64,000 nt of DNA from Ohtaekwangia koreensis (GTDB lineage: Bacteria > Bacteroidota > Bacteroidia > Cytophagales > Cyclobacteriaceae). The stretch spans positions 806,001 to 870,000 of the forward strand of contig NZ_FUZU01000003.1 of NCBI RefSeq assembly GCF_900167975.1. The letters run 5' to 3'. A program made the translations under genes and the position numbers. The notes under the pieces were generated by a model. That model did no database searches, had not been told where the DNA came from, and was given only the letters and a program-made list of their open reading frames with translations. The number at the start of each line of letters is the position of its first letter. The first letter of the stretch is position 1. Below are positions 25,620-35,717 of the stretch, piece after piece.

Positions 25620-28600
25620 ATGAAATCTTCATTTTTAGCACTCGGATTTTTTGCATTCATTCTATCCGCCTGCGCCCAAAATAAACCCTATACCATGAAT
25701 TCATTTGACTTTGAGAAAGCCTGGAACGAAGTAACTGATTTTGAGAATAAAGGACTGCCCGAATCGGCTTTAAAAATTGTTAACGAAATCGCCCAACAAG
25801 CACAAGCACAAAACAACGTTGGCCAGCAAGTAAAAGCCATGATCCACCAGCTAAAACTGGCGGATGTAAAAGAAGAAAATGCGTTTGTTAAAAACATGAT
25901 CCGGCTAAAGGGTGAAGCCGATCATGCGTCCTATCCGATGAAGCCACTTCTGCATTCCATGTTGGGCGAGTTATACTGGCAGTATTACCAAAGCAATCGA
26001 TACGAGTTTATCAATCGTAGTGCAACTATCAATGTAGAGGAAAATGACATTGAGACCTGGAACCTCCCGAAAATTATACAGGAGACGTTTACACAGTATA
26101 AATTAAGTCTTGAGGAAGCCGATAAAAGTAAAAAGGAAGTCGTTGACATCTACGAGCCTGTCATCTACAAAGGAAATGATCTTGGAAGAAAATACCGTCC
26201 CACACTTTACGATTTCCTGGCACACCGTGCGGTGGATTTCTTTATGTCCGAGGAGCCTCACATCACAAAACCTGTATATGCTTTCACGCTTGATAAGAAA
26301 GAGTATATATCGGAAGCAGCAGCTTTTGTACAGGTAAAGGTTACTTCACCGGATACATTGTCGATGAAGTTCTATGCTCTTACTATTTTACAGGACTTGA
26401 TTCAATTTCATTTACAGGATGCAGACCCTGGTGCTCTGGTAGATGTAGACTTGAAGCGATTGAAATTTGTTCGTATGCATTTGACACAGCCGGATAAGGA
26501 TGACCTTTATATGCAGGCGTTGGAACGACTTGAACAAAAAGTAAAAAACAATCCGTTGGCTGGCATTGTTCTAATAGAGAAGGCGCGTGTGCTGGTAGAA
26601 CATGGGGCACTATATAAACCATTGCTTGGCGATAACCACAAATGGGATTTAAAAAAAGCGTATGCATTGTGCGAAGAAGAAAAGAAACGGTTTCCGGATT
26701 CTGATGGCGCTATACGTTGTGAAAATCTGCAGGAAGATATCCTGAGTAAGTCCATTAATGCAACGATCGAAGAGCACAATGTTCCCGGCCAGCCATTCAG
26801 AAGTCTGGTACACTATAAGAATTTTACCGATCTGTATTACCGCATCATTAAAGTAACGCGTGACGAAGTACAATCGCTACGCAAAAAGCTGGAAAAGGAT
26901 TATAGCAATCACGAAGAAAATTTCATTGAGCATTTTACAGCGAAGCCTCCTTTTAAAACTGGTAAGTATACATTGCCAGATGATGGCGATTACCAACAGC
27001 ACAGCATTGAAGTAAAACTTGACGCACTTCCTGAAGGAGAATATATGGTGCTTTATAGTCATCATTCTAACTTCTCTACGAAAGACAACGGACTGGCGTA
27101 TGCCTTCACCGTTGTTTCCAACATCGGTTACGTGCATCGTGCTTTACCGGACGGAAGTGCTGAAATTTATACTTTGCACCGCCAGTCAGGCGAACCACTT
27201 GCAGCGGTAACAACAACGTTATTCTCACAACGCTATAATTATAAAAAGAATACGTATGAAAGAATCAAAGTTGGAAGCTTTGTTACCGATGCCAACGGCT
27301 ATCTCAAGGTAGGGTATTTGAAATCGGAGGACCAAAGAAGTTTTTCGGTGGACTTTCGTACTGGCAACGACTTTAATAGTACTGATCCTATTGACCGCGG
27401 TCAAAACTATTACTACTACTCAGGCGCCATCGACCAATATAAATCCGGTAAAGAGCCCGCAGAGACACAAACGTTCTTCTTCCTCGATCGTGCTATATAT
27501 CGCCCCGGGCAAACTATATACTTTAAAGGACTCGTGATCAGCAGCGATGGAAAGAATCCGCTAATCATGAAAGGATATACTACAACGGTACGGTTCCTGG
27601 ACGTAAACGGCCAGGAACAGGGTACGAAGATGGTAACGACCAATGAGTATGGAACTTTTAACGGAGTTTTTACAGCTCCTTCCGGAGGATTAACCGGTAA
27701 CATGCAAATCCGCAATGACGATGGTAGCGGTGATGTATACTTTTCTGTTGAGGAATATAAACGACCAAAGTTTGAAGTAGCCTTTAACCCGGTCACGGCA
27801 TCCTTTCGCTTGAACGATGTTATTCAGGCAGAAGGCTATGCACGCGCTTATTCAGGTGCGAACATCGATGGGGCGCTTGTGAAGTATCGTGTTGTACGTG
27901 CCGCTAATTTTCCAATGTGGTGGTGGGCGCGTTGGGGAAACTTCCCTACTTCTCCAGAAGTAGAAATTGTCAATGGAAATTCAACATCCGATTCGAATGG
28001 TAAATTTACCATCAGCTTTACGGCCGTTCCTGATTTATCAATAGAACGTTCGTCCGATCCTACCTTTACTTATAAAGTATATGCTGACGTAACGGATATC
28101 AACGGAGAAACACATAGCTCTTCTACAGCTATAGCCGTGGGTTATAAATCCTTACGTATAAATGCTACGATTGATAATGTAAACAAGGACGACCGTGAAT
28201 TGAAAAAAGAATTCAACATTCAAACGTCCAACCTTGCAGGTGAATTCCAGGCAGCAAAAGGACAGTTGAAAATATACCTATTAAAGGCACCTGCCAAAAC
28301 ATTCCGCCCTCGCCTATGGGAACAGCCCGATCGGCAGCTACTCTCCCGTGAAGAGTACTATACTTTATTCCCCAAGGATCAGTATGAAGACGAAGTCAAC
28401 AAGTACAAGTGGGCCAAAGATAAAGAGGTATATACCATGACGTTTGATACCGGGAAGAACAAGACCTTTACAATCCCTAACCTTTCACAATGGAAAGAAG
28501 GCGAATATATACTGGAAATAACATCTGCCGATAAAGACGGTGAGGCGGTGCGCGAGGTAAGTTACTTTACCGTCTATGCTCCCACGTCCAAATCAATTTC

Positions 28601-31600
28601 CACTCCGGCTGTCATGTATTACCAACCGGTAAAGATGAAAGTCGAGCCTGGCGAAAAAGCTTCCTTCACAACCGGTACATCCGAAGATAAAATAAATGTA
28701 CTCTACGAAGTAGAACAGGAAGGTGTATTGCTTTCAAAAGAATGGATTACACTAAAGAACGAACAGCGTCTTTTCGAAATTCCCATCAAAGAGGAATATC
28801 GTGGTAACATTGCGATACATTATACTTTCATAAAAGACAACCGGCTATATATAGAGCAATTTGATGTTACCGTGCCCTATACGAACAAACAACTGGATAT
28901 ATCTTTTGCGAGCTTCCGCGATAAACTGCAACCGGGTGAACAAGAGCAATGGAAAATCATTGTCAAAGGTAAAGCAGCAGACAAGGTAGCAGCCGAGATG
29001 GTAGCGACTCTATACGATGCTTCCCTCGATGAATTCAGAGCGAACAGCTGGTACGCTCAATTCTATCATAACAAAAATGCAAGTCTAGGTTGGACCAGTG
29101 CATCCGGTTTTGATCATGTAGATCTCACTCCCTATACACGCGAATGGAACCATGGCCATACAAGATCTGCGCAAGATGCTTCCTTCGATCATTTGAATTG
29201 GTTTGACTATAGCTTCTATCAATTCAGATCGCGATTCTATCTCTATGAAGAAGCAATGCCAATGGCTGCTGGCGCACCGAGAAAGGAAGCAAAAAAATCT
29301 TCCATAGCTTCTATGGATGAAGTAGAAGGTGAACTTGCAGCTGATACTACAGCATCTGATGGATATGGATATAATGGATATAACAACAAAGCTTCAAAGC
29401 CTGATGTAAATACAAAACCGATAGAAAAAGTTGATTTATCTGACGTAAAAGTCAGGACCAACTTTAATGAAACCGCTTTCTTCTTTCCTCAGCTAATGAC
29501 GAATGAACATGGCGAGATCATTATCAAGTTTACTATACCTGAAGCGTTAACGCGCTGGAAGATGCTTGGCTTTGCGCACACAAAAGATCTGAAATCAGGC
29601 TTTGTCCAGAATCAACTGGTAACACAAAAAGACATTATGGTGGTGCCGAATCAACCGCGATTCTTCCGTGAAAATGATATCATGAAATTCTCAGCCAAGA
29701 TCAGTAGTCTTGTCGATAAAGAATTAACCGGTATAGCACAGTTAGAATTTTTTGATGCACTTACCATGAAGCCTATCGATGACCTGATCAGGAATCAAGT
29801 CAAATCAAAAAACTTTGCATTGAAGTCGCGGCAAAGTACCAGCCTCGAATGGAGCATCGAAATACCGGAGGGGCTACAGGCCATTACATATCGCATCGTT
29901 GCTAAAGCCGGTGACTTCTCGGACGGCGAGGAGATGGTATTGCCGGTGGTAACAAACCGGATGCTGGTAACGGAGACATTGCCTTTACCAATACGCGGCA
30001 AGCAAACGAAAGAATTCAAATTTGAAAAACTGCTAAACAACAAATCGACTACGCTGCGTCATCAACGCTATACATTGGAGTTTACTTCTAACCCGGCATG
30101 GTATGCTATACAAGCACTCCCCTACCTGATGGAATATCCATATGATTGTGTTGAACAGACTTTCAGTAAGTATTATGCCAATAGCATTGCAGCACATGTA
30201 GCGAATTCCAATCCGCGTATTAAGCAGGTCTTTGATACTTGGAAGAACATACAGCCTGATGCACTGCTGTCCAATCTTGAAAAGAACCAGGAATTGAAAT
30301 CAGCGTTGCTGGAAGAAACTCCCTGGGTGCTTCAGGCGAAAGATGAGAGTCAGCGAAAGCGTATGGTGGGTGCATTGTTTGATCTGAACCGGATGGCCAA
30401 TGAACAGGAACGTGCGCTTGAGAAGATCACCAAAGCACAAAGTGGTGACGGTGGCTTTAGCTGGTTTCCAGGGTTTCCATCTGATATATATATGACCCAG
30501 CATATCATTGCAGGCATGGGCCATCTGGATGTGATGGGTGTGAAGTCCATACGAACTGAAGGCAAAACCTGGAGTATGATCACGCGTGCCATTGAATATA
30601 TAGACGCCAATATGAAACGTGATTATGATCGCCTGAAAGAGCAAGCCAAACGAAAAGAAATCAACCTGGATGACAATCAGATCGGCTATCTTCAATATCA
30701 TTATTTATATACCCGCAGTTATTTTAAGGATCGTGCAATTCCTGCAAACAGCAAAGAAGCATTTGACTATTTCCTCGGGCAAGCTAAAAAATATTGGTTG
30801 AAGAACACGCTATACCTGCAAGGCATGACGTGTCTGGCACTTAAACGTTTTGGTGATAACACGACACCAGCCGCCATGATCAAATCATTTTCCGAGCGTG
30901 CTTTGCATTCGGAAGAAATGGGTATGTATTGGAAAAATGATCATGGTTATTACTGGTATCAAGCTCCTATAGAAACGCAGGCGCTGATGATTGAAGTATA
31001 TGACGAAGTTGCTGCCGATACAAAATCTGTAGAGGATATGAAGGCCTGGTTGTTAAAACAAAAGCAAACACAGGATTGGAAAACTACCAAGGCTACCACA
31101 GAAGCTTGCTATGCATTACTTCGAAGAGGCACCAATGCGTTGGCCAGCAGTAAACTTGTAGATATATATGTAGGGGATGAAATAATAGACCCTGCAAAGC
31201 GAGCCGATACTAAAACAGAAGTGGGCACCGGCTATTTCAAAACTGCATGGCAGGCAAATGAGATCACGGCCGACATGGGCAAGATCAAGATTTCAAAGTC
31301 TGATGAAGGAGTAGCATGGGGTGCTGCCTATTGGCAATACTTTGAGCAGCTTGACAAGATCACACCCGCCGATACACCCTTGAAGCTGAAGAAGGATCTA
31401 TACCTGCAACAGAATACTGATCGCGGTCCGGTGATAACGCCTGTGACTGATAAAACAGAATTGCATGTAGGCGATCTCGTGAAAGTAAAGATCGAATTGC
31501 GTGTTGACAGAACGATGGAATATATACATCTCAAGGATATGCGCGCATCAGGTTTTGAACCGGTGTCCACCATCTCTACACATAAATACCAGGACGGATT

Positions 31601-31796
31601 GTATTATTATGAGAGCCCACGCGACCTGGCTACCAATTTCTTTATCGGTTACTTGCCAAAGGGAACCTATATATTTGAATATGCACTGCGTGTTTCGCAG
31701 AAAGGAAATTTTTCAAACGGAGTAACAACTATTCAGTGTATGTATGCGCCTGAGTTCACGAGTCACTCACAAGGTATACGTGTACAGGTAAAGTAG
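25620..31796 (+). CDS. Bacterial alpha-2-macroglobulin family lipoprotein
   Basis: The 2058-residue protein has a lipoprotein signal (FFAFILSACAQ, Cys near residue 19). In order there are an N-terminal helical region (to about 400), several macroglobulin beta domains including MG2 (RAIYRPGQTIYFKGLV near 630), the A2M domain (FNETAFFFPQLMTNEHGEII near 1285), and the complement-like thioester domain with YDCVEQTFSKYYANS. Cys1510 and Gln1513 (C-V-E-Q) can form the internal thioester used to trap attacking proteases. The later (alpha/alpha) toroid and receptor-like domain follow. Such proteins guard the periplasm against host or predator proteases. No pbpC gene, the usual partner in Proteobacteria, is adjacent. 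TACCTTTG at 25607-25614 resembles a -7 element but sits only 5 bases before the start codon. Confidence 0.93.
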   Translation: MKSSFLALGFFAFILSACAQNKPYTMNSFDFEKAWNEVTDFENKGLPESALKIVNEIAQQAQAQNNVGQQVKAMIHQLKLADVKEENAFVKNMIRLKGEADHASYPMKPLLHSMLGELYWQYYQSNRYEFINRSATINVEENDIETWNLPKIIQETFTQYKLSLEEADKSKKEVVDIYEPVIYKGNDLGRKYRPTLYDFLAHRAVDFFMSEEPHITKPVYAFTLDKKEYISEAAAFVQVKVTSPDTLSMKFYALTILQDLIQFHLQDADPGALVDVDLKRLKFVRMHLTQPDKDDLYMQALERLEQKVKNNPLAGIVLIEKARVLVEHGALYKPLLGDNHKWDLKKAYALCEEEKKRFPDSDGAIRCENLQEDILSKSINATIEEHNVPGQPFRSLVHYKNFTDLYYRIIKVTRDEVQSLRKKLEKDYSNHEENFIEHFTAKPPFKTGKYTLPDDGDYQQHSIEVKLDALPEGEYMVLYSHHSNFSTKDNGLAYAFTVVSNIGYVHRALPDGSAEIYTLHRQSGEPLAAVTTTLFSQRYNYKKNTYERIKVGSFVTDANGYLKVGYLKSEDQRSFSVDFRTGNDFNSTDPIDRGQNYYYYSGAIDQYKSGKEPAETQTFFFLDRAIYRPGQTIYFKGLVISSDGKNPLIMKGYTTTVRFLDVNGQEQGTKMVTTNEYGTFNGVFTAPSGGLTGNMQIRNDDGSGDVYFSVEEYKRPKFEVAFNPVTASFRLNDVIQAEGYARAYSGANIDGALVKYRVVRAANFPMWWWARWGNFPTSPEVEIVNGNSTSDSNGKFTISFTAVPDLSIERSSDPTFTYKVYADVTDINGETHSSSTAIAVGYKSLRINATIDNVNKDDRELKKEFNIQTSNLAGEFQAAKGQLKIYLLKAPAKTFRPRLWEQPDRQLLSREEYYTLFPKDQYEDEVNKYKWAKDKEVYTMTFDTGKNKTFTIPNLSQWKEGEYILEITSADKDGEAVREVSYFTVYAPTSKSISTPAVMYYQPVKMKVEPGEKASFTTGTSEDKINVLYEVEQEGVLLSKEWITLKNEQRLFEIPIKEEYRGNIAIHYTFIKDNRLYIEQFDVTVPYTNKQLDISFASFRDKLQPGEQEQWKIIVKGKAADKVAAEMVATLYDASLDEFRANSWYAQFYHNKNASLGWTSASGFDHVDLTPYTREWNHGHTRSAQDASFDHLNWFDYSFYQFRSRFYLYEEAMPMAAGAPRKEAKKSSIASMDEVEGELAADTTASDGYGYNGYNNKASKPDVNTKPIEKVDLSDVKVRTNFNETAFFFPQLMTNEHGEIIIKFTIPEALTRWKMLGFAHTKDLKSGFVQNQLVTQKDIMVVPNQPRFFRENDIMKFSAKISSLVDKELTGIAQLEFFDALTMKPIDDLIRNQVKSKNFALKSRQSTSLEWSIEIPEGLQAITYRIVAKAGDFSDGEEMVLPVVTNRMLVTETLPLPIRGKQTKEFKFEKLLNNKSTTLRHQRYTLEFTSNPAWYAIQALPYLMEYPYDCVEQTFSKYYANSIAAHVANSNPRIKQVFDTWKNIQPDALLSNLEKNQELKSALLEETPWVLQAKDESQRKRMVGALFDLNRMANEQERALEKITKAQSGDGGFSWFPGFPSDIYMTQHIIAGMGHLDVMGVKSIRTEGKTWSMITRAIEYIDANMKRDYDRLKEQAKRKEINLDDNQIGYLQYHYLYTRSYFKDRAIPANSKEAFDYFLGQAKKYWLKNTLYLQGMTCLALKRFGDNTTPAAMIKSFSERALHSEEMGMYWKNDHGYYWYQAPIETQALMIEVYDEVAADTKSVEDMKAWLLKQKQTQDWKTTKATTEACYALLRRGTNALASSKLVDIYVGDEIIDPAKRADTKTEVGTGYFKTAWQANEITADMGKIKISKSDEGVAWGAAYWQYFEQLDKITPADTPLKLKKDLYLQQNTDRGPVITPVTDKTELHVGDLVKVKIELRVDRTMEYIHLKDMRASGFEPVSTISTHKYQDGLYYYESPRDLATNFFIGYLPKGTYIFEYALRVSQKGNFSNGVTTIQCMYAPEFTSHSQGIRVQVK

Positions 31797-31844
31797 TTAG
31801 CAGTTACGATTTGCAACCAATACGTTTTTCTCCTGCCGCTTAAT

Positions 31845-31882
31845 CTCGGCGTGTGCTATGAAAAGTTATAGCACACGTTGAG
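31845..31882 (+). terminator. Hairpin after alpha-2-macroglobulin gene
   Basis: A 15-bp stem (CTCGGCGTGTGCTAT at 31845-31859 with ATAGCACACGTTGAG at 31868-31882, two G-U pairs) closes an 8-base loop 48 bases after the stop codon. No T run follows. Confidence 0.6.
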
Positions 31883-32139
31883 GTAGGCGATGTAATCACA
31901 AACCGTTATCCGAAATTTTACTTCGTCTTTTTTACAGGCATTTTCCAACTACATTCGCCACGTGTCAGTATATTTACGGATATACGGATCAGTATTTACA
32001 GAATATATTTTTACTGAACATCTGCCATCTTAAACACAGATGATGTAAGAAGAATACCTCTGCACAACTTTTTCAGCCACAGATCGACCTTCATCAAGTG
32101 CCCATACGAGCTGCATTCGCCCTGTCCTAGTAGTTTTAT

Positions 32140-32175
32140 ACTATGTTTCATAGTAGTTTTTTACCAGTAAAAAAC
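32140..32175. terminator. Two adjacent short hairpins with T and A runs
   Basis: ACTATG-TTT-CATAGT (32140-32154) is followed by AGTTTTTT. That T run then pairs in GTTTTTTAC-CA-GTAAAAAAC (32156-32175). It may terminate transcription from either side or act as an alternative-structure leader for the gene at 32312. Confidence 0.4.
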
Positions 32176-32311
32176 CTTGTAGTGTTTAACGATAAGTTAA
32201 AGAAACTATCTAGCAATCGCGCTATATACTTGCACGAAAGTATGACAACAACCTGCAAATGCATTTCATCTACCCTTCATATAATTTTTTTCACTTAACC
32301 TTTAACTATTT

Positions 32312-32656
32312 ATGAGTTACACCCTAAGTCCAGATGTAGGCAAGCCTATTTCAAAAGACACCGCCGACAAATGGATTAAAAACCATCATGACAAGCATCC
32401 AGAAAAGAATTCGATTCGCGCACGCTTTTTTGGAAGCAACATCATCAACGAACTTCTCTCCCAGGAAGGATGCGTTGGTATGCGTATATACTATGCCACG
32501 AATGATGAAGGCGAGAAACAACTTCTGTTGGTAGGTGCACGCGAAGACGGAAGTAACATCTGGCCTTCAGGTAGTGGAGACGAAAAAACAATGAGCACAA
32601 GCGGGCTTATCGTTGATGCTTCAAATCCTTGCCCTCCGTTCTGTCCAACAAATTAA
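32312..32656 (+). CDS. Hypothetical protein with C-terminal Cys-Pro motif
   Basis: The 114-residue soluble protein begins MSYTLSPDVGKPISKDTADK. It contains IRARFFGSNIINELLSQEGC and a strand pair, VGMRIYYATNDEGEKQLLLV, and ends in the unusual DASNPCPPFCPTN, where CPPFCP could bind metal or form a disulfide. No signal peptide is seen. I recognise no named family. The next gene, a membrane protein, starts 26 bases downstream in the same direction, so the two are probably one unit. The region upstream has TATACTTG-type sequence about 80 bases before the start but no exact promoter match. Confidence 0.7.
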   Translation: MSYTLSPDVGKPISKDTADKWIKNHHDKHPEKNSIRARFFGSNIINELLSQEGCVGMRIYYATNDEGEKQLLLVGAREDGSNIWPSGSGDEKTMSTSGLIVDASNPCPPFCPTN

Positions 32657-32682
32657 ACTTGTACAAAAAAAGACTTTCTCTA

Positions 32683-33357
32683 ATGAATTTTGAAACGTTT
32701 GTGGTTATCCGAAATATATCCGTACTATCTGTACTGGTTCCGCTGATCTTGCTTGTGTTCGCCCTCCGCAAAAGAGAACAGCCCGTTCCCGTAAAACTCT
32801 TAGGTATACTTCTTTCTGTATCAGCACTTTCAGATGTACTTAGCCTGGTGCTATACATGCAATTTAAAATCAACCCCAATCCTGTTAACAGCGTTTATGT
32901 ATGGCTCCAGTTTATCTTAATGAGCCTGATCTATAAGGCTGCCTATACTCGTATCTGGTATAAGCGGATTATAGACATCGGCATTATAACCTTTACCATT
33001 TTTGCAATTGTAAACATGTTCTTTATACAAGGTGTTAACGGTTTCAATTCAAATACATTTACTGTTTCGAGTATAGCGTTTATGTTCTACTCGCTGCTTC
33101 ACAGCTATCAACTGGTAAAAGACTTACCGGAACTACACATCGAACGGATGTTTATGTTCTGGTTCAGCGCAGCTGTATTTATTTACTTTGGAACAAACCT
33201 ATTCCTCTTCGCTACCATCGACCGGCTGATCGTTAAAGCCGACAATCAATTCCTGCTCTCGTGGGGATTTCATAACGGAACCAATGCTTTCAAGAATCTA
33301 TTATTCGCTATTGCCCTCTACGTGACTACGCTCAGTCGTAAAAGTATACTGAATTGA
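32683..33357 (+). CDS. Polytopic membrane protein of unknown function
   Basis: I start at the ATG at 32683 (224 residues), right before the hydrophobic part; a longer frame would overlap the previous gene. The protein is almost entirely membrane segments, about six or seven: ISVLSVLVPLILLVFALRKR first, FKNLLFAIALYVTTLSRKSI last, with a basic C-terminal end. It has no motif that I can name. The layout resembles seven-helix sensor modules of Bacteroidota, but no signalling domain is attached. It shares direction and close spacing (26 bases) with the Cys-Pro-tailed protein at 32312. Confidence 0.75.
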   Translation: MNFETFVVIRNISVLSVLVPLILLVFALRKREQPVPVKLLGILLSVSALSDVLSLVLYMQFKINPNPVNSVYVWLQFILMSLIYKAAYTRIWYKRIIDIGIITFTIFAIVNMFFIQGVNGFNSNTFTVSSIAFMFYSLLHSYQLVKDLPELHIERMFMFWFSAAVFIYFGTNLFLFATIDRLIVKADNQFLLSWGFHNGTNAFKNLLFAIALYVTTLSRKSILN

Positions 33358-33723
33358 TTCTCTTGATGACCCGATAGTATATTTCGTATATCAAGTACCG
33401 TATTGCATCGACATCCCCGATCTGGGGAACCCATCTATATACTTCTTTTTCTAAAATATAGTGCCAACCCTTTTGGTACCGTTGATAATATTTAAAATCC
33501 GTTGACGTAAATTATATACCCATTTTAGACTAAAAAATGCCTTCCGCATACTATATCATAAAATAACTCATTTCTAGTTTGGCTTTACTAACGAGTATAT
33601 TTTTCAAAAAAAATATTGTGTCTTTGAATTTTATTGACGTTTGGCATGTTGCCGCTTAAGATTTAGTGTAGAACTAACAAATCACCCCACATATGCAATC
33701 GATAACGACAAAAGGATCAGGCA
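33358..33723. other. AT-rich intergenic region
   Basis: The 366 bases include a small stem, TCCCC-GATCT-GGGGA (near 33414-33428), which may end the previous transcript. The rest is AT-rich and must hold the promoter of the kinase gene at 33724. I see no gene. Confidence 0.45.
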
Positions 33724-34572
33724 ATGAAATCTTACAAGATCAGCAGCGAATTTTCAGATTCAAAAGAATTTGTAGTAAACCTACCAGAGCGCTTTGACCA
33801 TCTTGGTGGTCTGGTAATCAAGGACAACCGTAATGTTGTCAAAAAGGTGGATACACACCACGGTACATTTGTAGTGAAGAGTTTTGCGGGCATGTATTTT
33901 TTTAACCGGCTCGCCTATTCTTTGTTCAGGAAATCAAAAGCATCCCGATCCTATATATACTCGGAGATGCTGAATGAAAAAGGTATAGCCACCCCTGCTC
34001 CTGTGGCATGGGTCAACTCCTACACCTGTGGCCTGCTTACGCAGAGTTACTTCGTAAGTGTTTATGAGCCCCACCAAACACTGGAAGAAATTTTGAAACA
34101 TGGCAGCATGCAGGATGAATCAAAGAAAGAAGAGCTGTATCATAACCTCGCGGAGTTCACCTCCCGGCTTCACTCCCTGGGTATTTATCACGAAGATTTT
34201 TCCATGGGCAACATCCTGGTAATACCAACTTCGAATGGCTATCAATTTTCTTTGGTTGATCTGAACAGAATCAAGTTTCAAAATATAGGTTATCGAAAGG
34301 GAGTTCGAAATTTTGTTAAACTCGGAATCCCTCAGGAGGACATGAACTTGCTGCTCAGCAAGTACGCTATACTATCCCAACAATCACCTGAGCGATCTAT
34401 AAATCTGTTTTGGAAAGACAAGAAGCGCTCGTCCTTGCTGCGCAAATTCAGAAAAAGAATCCGTTCCTATACGGTTGCTCCACTGGAAAGACTGTTGGCA
34501 GGAAAAGCGTTTTTAATTTTCTTCGACCAGCTTCAGACATTTATAGATGTATATAGCATATCAATGACTTGA
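33724..34572 (+). CDS. Kdo/WaaP-type lipopolysaccharide kinase family protein
   Basis: The 282-residue protein lacks a signal peptide and shows a small eukaryotic-like kinase fold of the Kdo/WaaP group (PF06293). An N-lobe Lys lies in GTFVVKSF. The catalytic loop is LGIYHEDFSMGNILV with Asp158 and Asn163, and LVDLNRIKF takes the place of the DFG segment. The basic C-terminus (FWKDKKRSSLLRKFRKRIRS) suggests membrane contact. Family members phosphorylate Kdo or heptose of the lipopolysaccharide core at the inner membrane. A GT9 glycosyltransferase gene follows 92 bases downstream, which supports a role in core building. Confidence 0.82.
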   Translation: MKSYKISSEFSDSKEFVVNLPERFDHLGGLVIKDNRNVVKKVDTHHGTFVVKSFAGMYFFNRLAYSLFRKSKASRSYIYSEMLNEKGIATPAPVAWVNSYTCGLLTQSYFVSVYEPHQTLEEILKHGSMQDESKKEELYHNLAEFTSRLHSLGIYHEDFSMGNILVIPTSNGYQFSLVDLNRIKFQNIGYRKGVRNFVKLGIPQEDMNLLLSKYAILSQQSPERSINLFWKDKKRSSLLRKFRKRIRSYTVAPLERLLAGKAFLIFFDQLQTFIDVYSISMT

Positions 34573-34664
34573 ATAATTATTACCTGTTAATCCATACCAT
34601 TATTTGCCTGGACAGATTTCCATGGTACAATCCATTTTAGTATACTAGTAAATAATTTCCACGG

Positions 34665-35717
34665 ATGAGCTTTTTAACGACTATAAATGGAGTACGGAAA
34701 AGTGTAATGCGAAGAATGACCAGAAACATTGGCACTTCACACTTTGAGCATACTATAGATTTAACAAGTACAATAGAGATTAAGAGAATTCTGATTTCCA
34801 GACCCAATCATCGGCTGGGCAATCTGTTGTTGATTACTCCGCTTTTACAGGAAGTGTCTGAAACGCTTCCCGAATGTAAAATTGATTTATTCGTGAAAGG
34901 AAGTGTAGCGCCAATCCTTTTTAAAAATTATCCGAATGTGGATCGCATTATTCAACTTCCTAAAAAACCACTTAAAGATCTGATGAAGTACGTGGGTGGA
35001 TGGATGAGGATTAAGCGAAACCGTTATGATATAGTTATCAATGTTGTTAACAATTCTTCGTCTGGAAGACTCTCCACAAAATTCGCTAATTCTAAATACA
35101 AATTCTTCGGGGAGATCAACGAGGAAATCCAAATGAGATATACCGACCATGAACACATCGCGAAATATCCGGTTTATAGCTTTCGGAATTTTTTAAATAA
35201 ACTGGGTTTTCCAAAGAACGAAAAACAGGTTTCACCATTAAATCTGAAACTCAGTCCGGATGAATTAGCAGAAGGCAAAAAAAGCTTACAGGACATTGTA
35301 AAGAACGACAAGAAAACGATCGCGTTATTCACCTATGCAACCGGTGCAAAACGTTATTCAGAATCGTGGTGGGAAGAATTTTATGAGCGTGTAAAAAAGG
35401 AGTTCCCGGATTATAATGTAATTGAGGTACTTCCTGTTGAAAATGTTTCGCAGATCGCATTTAAAGCGCCATCGTTTTATAGTAAAGATGTCCGGCAGAT
35501 AGGATCACTCATTGCCAACACCGATGTATTCATTGGTGCGGATAGTGGCATGATGCATTTAGCCAGTGCTTCGCTGGCAGCAACGGTAGCACTATTCAAG
35601 GTTACCAGCACAAATACATATAGACCTTATGGAAACAAAAGCACCGCTATAGATACCACCACCGGAAACCTGGACGATTGGATGAAAGTAATCCGCGGCA
35701 TTCTTACAAAGGAATGA
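34665..35717 (+). CDS. GT9 (heptosyltransferase-like) glycosyltransferase
   Basis: The 350-residue soluble or peripheral protein carries the GT9 signature. The N-terminal Rossmann start reads IKRILISRPNHRLGNLLLIT, with the Asn/Asp-type residue and Gly of the acceptor site. The donor-binding half has IALFTYATGAKRYSESWWEE and the conserved NTDVFIGADSGMMHLASA motif. GT9 enzymes add heptose or a related sugar to the lipopolysaccharide core. Its place beside the Kdo/WaaP-like kinase fits a two-gene core-modification unit. The sugar donor cannot be told from the sequence. Confidence 0.88.
   Translation: MSFLTTINGVRKSVMRRMTRNIGTSHFEHTIDLTSTIEIKRILISRPNHRLGNLLLITPLLQEVSETLPECKIDLFVKGSVAPILFKNYPNVDRIIQLPKKPLKDLMKYVGGWMRIKRNRYDIVINVVNNSSSGRLSTKFANSKYKFFGEINEEIQMRYTDHEHIAKYPVYSFRNFLNKLGFPKNEKQVSPLNLKLSPDELAEGKKSLQDIVKNDKKTIALFTYATGAKRYSESWWEEFYERVKKEFPDYNVIEVLPVENVSQIAFKAPSFYSKDVRQIGSLIANTDVFIGADSGMMHLASASLAATVALFKVTSTNTYRPYGNKSTAIDTTTGNLDDWMKVIRGILTKE

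Larger units (their letters stand above)
31797..32311. other. Intergenic region with hairpins
   Basis: This gap of 515 bases carries a long hairpin just after the alpha-2-macroglobulin gene and a cluster of two short hairpins at 32140-32175, listed separately. I see no gene in it. Confidence 0.5.
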
